In this document: positions 58,751-64,000 of the stretch, piece by piece
Numbering within the stretch: the stretch's first letter is position 1
How the letters are laid out: each line of letters begins with the position of its first letter
NCBI RefSeq assembly: GCF_000011645.1
Contig: NC_006270.3
Span: 3,866,501-3,930,500, forward strand
Length of the DNA: 64,000 bases
Source: Bacillus licheniformis DSM 13 = ATCC 14580
GTDB lineage: Bacteria > Bacillota > Bacilli > Bacillales > Bacillaceae
Direction of reading: 5' to 3'
Translations under genes and position numbers: made by a program
The notes under the pieces: generated by a model
Databases searched by the model: none
What the model saw: the letters and a program-made list of their open reading frames with translations, nothing else
Told to the model about the DNA's origin: nothing

Positions 58751-59410
58751 TTATAAAGGAATTCCCGCTTCTTTTGCTTCCTGTGCAACAAGCTTAGCGA
58801 TTTCTTTTGCCCCGAAGTCGCAAAAGTGGGTGTCATCCCTGGCTCCGTCCGGATAGTTGGGGTGTTCCCCCGGTTCAAGCCATAAATACAGCTTTTTGGA
58901 AGCTTCCGGTCCTAGCGATTCAAGCAATTGACGGCTTTTGAAGGCGAGATCGATAAGCGGCACCCGAAGCTCTTCCGCAAGCTGTATCATCGCATCAGGA
59001 TAGTCGCCATGGGTATTTTTAAAGCGGCCATCGCTTGCAAATGATCTTCTCTGGACCGGTGTAATCAGAACAGGATTGGCTTTCTTTAACCGTGCCTCAT
59101 CTATATACCGGGTCAAATGCTGCTTGTAAGTTGTGTATGGCTCTGTATAGCGATCATCCGGTTTTTGGTCGTTATGACCGAACTGGACAAACAAATAATC
59201 GCCGCTTTTGATCTGTGTTATGATTCGCTTCAGCCTGCCTTCTTCAATAAAGCTTTTTGAGCTTCTTCCTGATGCCGCTTCATTGCGGATCAAAACACCT
59301 GCGCTTAAAAACTCGCCGATTTTCTGCCCCCAGCCTGCACGCGGCGCCCTATTCTCATCATAATCGCAAACCGTTGAGTCCCCGGCCAAAAACAACTGAA
59401 TGTCTCGCAT
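58751..59410 (-). CDS. Rhamnogalacturonan acetylesterase (SGNH hydrolase)
   Basis: A 219-aa esterase of the RhgT/YesY type that removes acetyl groups from pectin rhamnogalacturonan fragments. SGNH blocks: FLAGDSTVCDYDENRAPRAG (nucleophile Ser), NEAASGRSSKSF (Gly), FVQFGHNDQKPDDR (Asn) and the catalytic Asp-His pair in DDTHFCDFGAKEIA. No signal peptide is present with the chosen start ATG 59410 after AGGGGG, so it is cytoplasmic and would act on imported oligosaccharides. No other pectin genes are near, so it is an isolated copy. Confidence 0.88.
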   Translation of the reverse strand: MRDIQLFLAGDSTVCDYDENRAPRAGWGQKIGEFLSAGVLIRNEAASGRSSKSFIEEGRLKRIITQIKSGDYLFVQFGHNDQKPDDRYTEPYTTYKQHLTRYIDEARLKKANPVLITPVQRRSFASDGRFKNTHGDYPDAMIQLAEELRVPLIDLAFKSRQLLESLGPEASKKLYLWLEPGEHPNYPDGARDDTHFCDFGAKEIAKLVAQEAKEAGIPL

Positions 59411-59585
59411 CATCCATCCCCCTGATCCCTTTTTATTTATATTAAAACGCCCCTCAAGGAACTGCAACAAATATACATAATTAACCATTTTGTTCTTTAT
59501 ACGACTCCTTTTTATAAAAAAAAGGCGTCAATTGACAGAAAACTATCAATTTATACTAATTTTTTTAGAAATTTATCTAAAAATA
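59411..59585. other. Non-coding AT-rich DNA between divergent genes
   Basis: AT-rich intergenic DNA with poly-A/T runs. It must hold the promoter of the esterase gene on the minus strand, but no clear pair was found. Confidence 0.35.
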
Positions 59586-59614
59586 TTTACTTGGATGGTA
59601 AATGGTGATAGATT
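59586..59614 (+). promoter_or_regulatory. Promoter of BslA-like copy 1, with inverted repeat
   Basis: TTTACT (59586-59591), 17-base spacer, TAGATT (59609-59614). The ATTTAC-N7-GTAAAT dyad over the -35 is conserved in copy 2. Confidence 0.6.
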
Positions 59615-59727
59615 AAACAAACAAGAAAAGGAATATAGTTGATCGCGATCTCATTTCTGCCTTTTCTTGAAAATAATAGGACGTCCTCTACTTTAACTTA
59701 AACATTGCAATTAGGAGGAACTTATCG

Positions 59728-60311
59728 ATGCTAAACGAAAATTCATTCGTAAAATCAGTGTTGGTCTATTAGCTTCTGCAGCATTGTTTTCATTTATCAT
59801 TCCTACCCAAGGAGCAAATGCTCAAGAGGTGAAAACAAATCATTTTAGAGGACCGATCTTTTGTCCGCCGCCATTCAAGCCGGCACCTAAACCACAGCCG
59901 CCTCAAAAACCGCAGCCGGACAATCCGCAACCGGATAACCCGACTCAGAAGCCTGTGCTTGAGGCAAAAACTATTAACAGCAATAAAGAGTGGTCAACTT
60001 CAGACATCGAAATTACTTATAGACCAAACGCATTTGTCGGTTCAAGCTATGTTGAATTTCATTTTCCGTACCGCTTTCATGCAAGCACAAGAGATACACT
60101 AAATGGAAAAACGCTTGACTATACACAAATTTTAAATGATGGACAAACGGTCAGAGTTCCTGTCTATGCTTTAAGTTCCTCTGAGTTCAAACTGGTCATG
60201 GTTCGGAAAACGCTTCCAAATGCCGGCACTCACAGAATTACTGCTGAACTGCAGCAAAATGGAAAAAACATCAACCATGCTGAAACAACTTTGGAGATTG
60301 TCCCTCGTTAA
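59728..60311 (+). pseudogene. Secreted BslA/YweA-like biofilm protein, copy 1, frameshifted at the start
   Basis: A good ribosome binding site (AGGAGG) precedes ATG 59728, but that frame ends after 14 codons. From 59733 the second frame reads without break to 60311: a Sec signal (KRKFIRKISVGLLASAALFS, ending QGANAQ), a proline-rich linker (PPPFKPAPKPQPPQKPQPDN), and a BslA domain with NKEWSTSDIEITYRPNAFVG, LDYTQILNDGQTVRVPVYAL and FKLVMVRKTLPNAGTHRITA. Copy 2 reads ATGTTGAAACG where this reads ATGCTAAACG, so one base is missing. An internal TTG (59784) could start a protein without a full signal. The linker is absent from copy 2 and from known BslA. Confidence 0.7.
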
Positions 60312-60325
60312 ATCAATGTTCGGCC

Positions 60326-60350
60326 CGCCGGCATGAATGTGCCGGCAGCC
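60326..60350 (+). terminator. Hairpin after BslA-like copy 1
   Basis: GCCGGCA and TGCCGGC pair around TGAATG; the following T-rich stretch is interrupted. Confidence 0.5.
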
Positions 60351-60418
60351 GTTCTATTGTATTTTTCTTTACATATCATGCATTTTTTAAATGTTTTTAG
60401 AATTTTCCTTTAAAAATA

Positions 60419-60447
60419 TTTACTTGATTGGTAAATGATGATAGATT
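60419..60447 (+). promoter_or_regulatory. Promoter of BslA-like copy 2, with inverted repeat
   Basis: TTTACT (60419-60424), 17-base spacer, TAGATT (60442-60447). ATTTAC and GTAAAT flank TTGATTG over the -35, as in copy 1. Confidence 0.6.
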
Positions 60448-60538
60448 GATGGAGCGGGAAAAGGAATATAGTAGATTCCGAACTTATTTTTTCCTTTTTC
60501 ATCATTTTTTAAAAACATTTATTAGGAGGGGTAAGTAC

Positions 60539-61012
60539 ATGTTGAAACGTAAATTTATCGGTAAAATTGGAGTCGGCCTATTAACTTCAGCCGCATTGTT
60601 TTCTTTCATTCTTCCGACGGAAGAGGCGAGCGCCACTTTTTACAGAAACGCTCCGACGCTGCATGTCGAGACGGTTGACAGCAATAAAGAATGGACAACT
60701 TCAGACATTGAAGTCACTTACAAACCGAACTTTTTTGTCGGTTCAAGCTATGTTGAATTTAACTTCCCATACCGCTTCCATGCGAATACGAGAGATTCGC
60801 TGAACGGCAGAACACTGAACTATACACAGATTTTAAATGACGGGCAAACGGTCAGAGTGCCGGTTTACGCTTTCAGCTCTTCTGAGTTCAAACTGGTCAT
60901 GGTTAGGAAAACGCTTCCAAACGCCGGCACTCACAGAATCACCGCGGAGCTGCAAAAGTTCGGGCGAAACTACAACCACGCAGAAGCTACAGTTGATATC
61001 CTGCCACGGTAA
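60539..61012 (+). CDS. Secreted BslA/YweA-like biofilm surface protein, copy 2
   Basis: A 157-aa secreted protein: Sec signal (LKRKFIGKIGVGLLTSAALF, ending EEASA) and one immunoglobulin-like BslA domain. Family blocks: NKEWTTSDIEVTYKPNFFVG, RFHANTRDSLNGRTLNYTQI, LNDGQTVRVPVYAFSSSEF and LVMVRKTLPNAGTHRITAEL. BslA coats biofilms as a self-assembling hydrophobic layer; YweA is its shorter paralogue without the C-terminal Cys pair, as here. The regions aligned to the hydrophobic caps differ (FFVGSSY for TLLSLGV; VYAFSSSEF for LALDLLGAGEF), so surface activity may be changed. ATG 60539 follows AGGAGGGGTAAGTAC. Alternative: an interbacterial or matrix adhesin using the same fold. Confidence 0.85.
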   Translation: MLKRKFIGKIGVGLLTSAALFSFILPTEEASATFYRNAPTLHVETVDSNKEWTTSDIEVTYKPNFFVGSSYVEFNFPYRFHANTRDSLNGRTLNYTQILNDGQTVRVPVYAFSSSEFKLVMVRKTLPNAGTHRITAELQKFGRNYNHAEATVDILPR

Positions 61013-61017
61013 AATTT

Positions 61018-61051
61018 TAAGCCTGCCGGCATAAGAGCCGCCAGGCTTTTT
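61018..61051. terminator. Terminator between BslA-like copy 2 and the Bcr/CflA gene
   Basis: AAGCCTGCCGGC and GCCGCCAGGCTT pair with one mismatch around ATAAGA, followed by seven T residues. Confidence 0.85.
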
Positions 61052-61052
61052 T

Positions 61053-62282
61053 TCATTTAAGCGCTGCCCGCCGAACCAGTATGTTAAAACAAGCGAGCGC
61101 GCTGATATTGCAAAACAGAATGACGACTGCCATCGGCAAAGCTGTATGGCTTCCGGCAATACCGACGAGCGGCGCCGCGGCAGCTCCTAAAATAAACGGA
61201 AGCAGTCCTAGAAGCGCAGATGCGCTCCCGGCTGATTTCCCCTGGCTCTGCATGGCCAAGGATCCGCTGGTCGTCGTCACGATTCCGATGCAGGAAACCA
61301 CGACAAACAGCGGGATTAAAATAAGAATCAGCGGAGCTTTAAAAAAGACAGAAACAAATAAAACAACGCTTGCGGTAAAAGACAGCAGCAAACCGCTCCG
61401 CAAAAGGGACGCTTCACCGAACCGGCCGGCAAGCCTGCCCGTAATCTGAGCTGCGATAATAATGCCCAGGCCGTTTAATGCGAAACAAAAACTAAAGGCT
61501 TGAGCCGACAATTTGTAAATGTCCTGCAAAACAAACGGAGAGGCCGATATATAGCCGAACATCCCCGCTACGATCAGCCCTTGCGCCAAGGCGTATCCCA
61601 TAAATGTACGCTGGCCGAAGAGCCTTCCAAATGATACAAACGTCTCTTTGAATCCGCCTGCCGTACGGTTTTCCGGAGACAGCGACTCTTTAACCCCGAA
61701 TATAACGGACAAAATCATCAGCAGGCCAAAAAGGCCGATGATGAAAAATACGCCGTTCCACGTCGTCCATTTCATCAGCTGTCCGCCCGCTACCGGAGAT
61801 ATGATAGGCGCTATCCCGTTAACAAGCATCAAGAGCGAAAAGAACTTTGTCAATTCTGTTCCAGAATATAGATCACGGGCAATCGCGCGTGATATGACGA
61901 TGCCGCCTGCCCCCGCCGCGCCTTGAATAAAGCGCATCGCGATCAAAACCCATACAGAAGATGTCATAGCACATAAAAAAGAGGCCGCGGCAAAAACGGA
62001 CAGCGACACGATCAGCGGAAGCCTTCTTCCAAGGACATCGCTGAAAGGGCCGATGACAATTTGGCCGATTGCCAGCCCCAGTAAACACGATGTTAAACTG
62101 AGCTGAACGACGGAAGCATTCGTATGTAAATCAGTTGCCATCTGTGGAAGGCCGGGCAAATATAAATCGATCACAACCGGACCGATTCCCGATAAAATAC
62201 CCAATATGACAGCGATCCATACCCTGTTCGGCTTTGCTTTCGAATGAGCCGCAAGATCTGCCTGGCTGTTAAGCGTACCCAT
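61053..62282 (-). CDS. Bcr/CflA family multidrug efflux MFS transporter
   Basis: A 409-aa, 12-span drug:H+ antiporter. Signatures: GPVVIDLYLPGLPQMATDL, VQLSLTSCLLGLAIGQIVIG, PFSDVLGRRLPLIVSLSVFA (motif A), RFIQGAAGAGGIVISRAIAR and NGIAPIISPVAGGQLM (motif C). Relatives export bicyclomycin, chloramphenicol or sulfonamides; the substrate here is unknown. ATG 62282 follows AGGAGTGATCCA. Monocistronic, convergent with the BslA-like pair. Confidence 0.9.
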   Translation of the reverse strand: MGTLNSQADLAAHSKAKPNRVWIAVILGILSGIGPVVIDLYLPGLPQMATDLHTNASVVQLSLTSCLLGLAIGQIVIGPFSDVLGRRLPLIVSLSVFAAASFLCAMTSSVWVLIAMRFIQGAAGAGGIVISRAIARDLYSGTELTKFFSLLMLVNGIAPIISPVAGGQLMKWTTWNGVFFIIGLFGLLMILSVIFGVKESLSPENRTAGGFKETFVSFGRLFGQRTFMGYALAQGLIVAGMFGYISASPFVLQDIYKLSAQAFSFCFALNGLGIIIAAQITGRLAGRFGEASLLRSGLLLSFTASVVLFVSVFFKAPLILILIPLFVVVSCIGIVTTTSGSLAMQSQGKSAGSASALLGLLPFILGAAAAPLVGIAGSHTALPMAVVILFCNISALACFNILVRRAALK

Positions 62283-62366
62283 TGGATCACTCCTTTATTA
62301 TATTTTTAAATACGCCCTCGAAACCTTCCAGTGTATTGTATACCTTAAGTTATGAAGATGACAATT

Positions 62367-62390
62367 AGAAAAACCGGGCGAGCCCGGCTG
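62367..62390 (-). terminator. Terminator of yxlFG
   Basis: Minus strand CCGGGC and GCCCGG around TC, followed by TTTTTC. Confidence 0.8.
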
Positions 62391-62391
62391 A

Positions 62392-63168
62392 TTAGTAAGA
62401 TTCATATCTTTTAAAAACAAAAACGGTGCACATGAACAAAAGAATTACAATTCCCAAAGACGAAAACACCATCCAGCCGAAAGCATGGTCCCATGAACCG
62501 TGCATGATAAAATAATCAGCCTGGCTTTTCGCCTTATCAGGCATCCATTCGGTAAAGCGGGGAAATAAGGATCCCGCCAATGAAACGAAGGCGATGAAAC
62601 AGATGCTCATGCCGGCAATCCCCCCGATATGGCGAAACAGAGCACTGAAAAACATCGTGACCGACATGACAAATATAATCCATATACTGTACACGGATAA
62701 ACTAAATAAAAACCGGTCAAATTCAACCTTGCCGAATAGCAGATTTGTATAGTAGAAAGCCAAACCGTAGCTTGCAGCAAACGAAACCAATACGAGCAGC
62801 ACCTGCTGAAGCCACTTGCTGCCGATATACTGAAGCGGGCTGACAGGTCTCGCCATCACCAATGAAAGGGATCCTTGGTTTCGTTCGTGGACAATGCTGC
62901 CCATCACACTGAAAACGAAAATTGCCGTACCAACCGTGCCGAACTGGGACAAGGTGCTCGCCATTACCTCTTCACCTCTCGGCCTTGGTATGTCGATCAC
63001 GGATCCCTCAGGCAAATTCCCGGCCATATCGATAATTTGAGGCATATAATACAGGCTGAGCGGCTGAATCAAGCCCAGAAGGATCAAAATGACAGGCAGC
63101 CAAAGCAGCTTTCCGTCTCTCCATCTTTCCGTCCATTCTTTTTGAAATAACATAAAAAATGAATTCAT
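62392..63168 (-). CDS. yxlG: ABC transporter permease YxlG
   Basis: A 258-aa ABC-2 type permease with six spans. Starts NSFFMLFQKEWTERWRDGKL and carries the family's VMGSIVHERNQGSLSLVMAR and PVSPLQYIGSKWLQQVLLV loop, with a large external loop containing IDIPRPRGEEVMASTLSQFG. ATG 63168 overlaps the stop of the ATPase gene (ATGA). It matches B. subtilis YxlG (259 aa), last gene of the sigY operon, where YxlFG is needed for maintaining the SP-beta prophage-related trait or yellow pigment effects only indirectly; transported substrate unknown. Confidence 0.85.
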   Translation of the reverse strand: MNSFFMLFQKEWTERWRDGKLLWLPVILILLGLIQPLSLYYMPQIIDMAGNLPEGSVIDIPRPRGEEVMASTLSQFGTVGTAIFVFSVMGSIVHERNQGSLSLVMARPVSPLQYIGSKWLQQVLLVLVSFAASYGLAFYYTNLLFGKVEFDRFLFSLSVYSIWIIFVMSVTMFFSALFRHIGGIAGMSICFIAFVSLAGSLFPRFTEWMPDKAKSQADYFIMHGSWDHAFGWMVFSSLGIVILLFMCTVFVFKRYESY

Positions 63169-64000
63169 AGCCCCATCACCTTCAGATACATATCTTCCAA
63201 GGACATCGTTTTTTGTTCAAAACGAACAATCGATACTTGTCTGTTCAAGCATTCAGCCAACAGTCGGCGGCTGTCAGACCGATCTGTTAAATAAAATTCA
63301 GCTTGTGAAGGCTTATGATACACGACTTTGCTGACATAAGGCAGGTGTTCCAGCCATCCTTCAAGACTTTCTTCAGCTGTCAGCATATATGATGGCTTTA
63401 AATGACGGTTCTTCAATCTGTGAAGCGGACCAGACCATTTGACAGCCCCTTCTTTCAGCATGATCACTTGATCGCACACCTCTTCGGCATCATGCAGCAC
63501 ATGAGTCGAAAATAGGATTGTCATCTTCTTTTTTAAATCCTTCATCATATCAAGCACTTCGCGCCGCCCCGCCGGATCCAGGGCGGAAACAGGTTCATCC
63601 AAAATCAACAGCCTCTGCTCATGAACCAAAGCCTGCGCCAGCCCGAGCCTTTGCTTCATCCCTCCTGAAAAACCGCCGATTTTCCGGTCTTCTTCCTTTT
63701 CCAGACCGACATAGCGCAAAGCGGTTCGACTCTTTTCCAGGGCTTCACGACGTTTCATTTTGGAAAGCCTTGCAGCGAATACCGTATATTCTAAAGCTGT
63801 CATCCATGAAAAAAACGCAGGATGCTGAGGCAAATATCCGATTTCCAGCCTGTTTATCGATTCTCTCCCCAAAAAGCGGATGCGTCCTGATGTAGGGGCC
63901 AATAAACCGGAAAGCATTTGCAATGTGGTCGTTTTTCCCGCTCCGTTCGGCCCGAGAAGGGCAACGCATTGCTGATATTCAAGGTCAAAGCTGACATTTT
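63165..64000 (-). CDS. yxlF: ABC transporter ATP-binding protein YxlF, 5' end beyond the window
   Basis: The frame continues past base 64000; about 277 residues are visible. Walker A GPNGAGKTTTLQMLSGL lies near the window edge, then the Q-loop IGYLPQHPAFFSWMTALEYT, the signature FSGGMKQRLGLAQALVHE, Walker B LLILDEPVSALDP and the H-loop ILFSTHVLHDAEEV. The C-terminal extension (about residues 190-277) is typical of exporters paired with ABC-2 permeases. It overlaps yxlG. B. subtilis YxlF is 295 aa, so only about 18 residues are missing. The regulators SigY and YxlCDE, if present, would lie beyond the window. Confidence 0.9.
   Translation of the reverse strand, partial: NVSFDLEYQQCVALLGPNGAGKTTTLQMLSGLLAPTSGRIRFLGRESINRLEIGYLPQHPAFFSWMTALEYTVFAARLSKMKRREALEKSRTALRYVGLEKEEDRKIGGFSGGMKQRLGLAQALVHEQRLLILDEPVSALDPAGRREVLDMMKDLKKKMTILFSTHVLHDAEEVCDQVIMLKEGAVKWSGPLHRLKNRHLKPSYMLTAEESLEGWLEHLPYVSKVVYHKPSQAEFYLTDRSDSRRLLAECLNRQVSIVRFEQKTMSLEDMYLKVMGL

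Overview
The window is chromosomal DNA of a Bacillus, most likely of the B. licheniformis group (inference). Many proteins closely resemble B. subtilis 168 proteins as I remember them, and gene order follows the qox to yxl part of that chromosome: qoxAB, slrA, ywcBA, cidR-thiM-thiE, ywbHG, ywbD, ywbC, gspA, ywaF, ywaD, ywaC, dltXABCD, ilvK, licBCAH-licR, yxlJ, yxlFG. Between these conserved blocks lie genes for sugar-acid, xylose and propionate metabolism. No rRNA, tRNA, CRISPR array, intact transposase or prophage was seen.

Layout. 0-6.7 kb: start of qoxB, qoxA and galE on the minus strand; a long non-coding stretch; the SinI-like antirepressor slrA; a flavodoxin-fold reductase gene with an in-frame stop; ywcB-ywcA. 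6.7-11 kb: xylAB divergent from xylR, with xyl operator, cre site and promoter readable. 11-21.5 kb: thiamine salvage genes behind a frameshifted LysR gene, an orphan pair of LXG-toxin accessory genes, holin/antiholin-like cidAB, putP-like symporter, rlmQ (ywbD), glyoxalase, a 2-hydroxyacid dehydrogenase gene with a stop codon, and gspA with a SigB-type promoter. 21.6-26.4 kb: an AT-richer insert with the YdfHI two-component system and its target transporter YdfJ. 26.5-33.9 kb: ywaF, a five-gene operon for D-galactonate-type sugar acids with its IclR regulator, and aminopeptidase ywaD.

34-50.7 kb: an MFS efflux gene coupled to a small unknown ORF, a decayed Ger(x)C remnant, sasA (ywaC), a YjcZ-type micropeptide, the dlt operon for D-alanylation of teichoic acids, ilvK, a second MFS gene, the lichenan/cellobiose PTS operon with licR, a cationic 35-aa peptide, and a DNA glycosylase. 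sasA and dlt each have an ECF-type promoter. 50.9-64 kb: a methylcitrate-cycle operon under a GntR regulator whose promoter holds a perfect 20-bp palindrome, a PadR-chrA pair, an ABC exporter, a rhamnogalacturonan acetylesterase, two tandem secreted proteins of the BslA/YweA biofilm-hydrophobin family, a Bcr/CflA transporter, and yxlG plus most of yxlF.

The most interesting signals are: the tandem BslA-like genes, whose surface-active cap regions differ from known BslA; a 127-bp inverted-repeat element between two copies of a terminator hairpin; YdfI-type binding boxes flanking the transferred ydfHI genes; an LXG adaptor pair without a toxin inserted in the cid locus; and a run of at least five disrupted genes, which points to strain-specific decay or to assembly errors.
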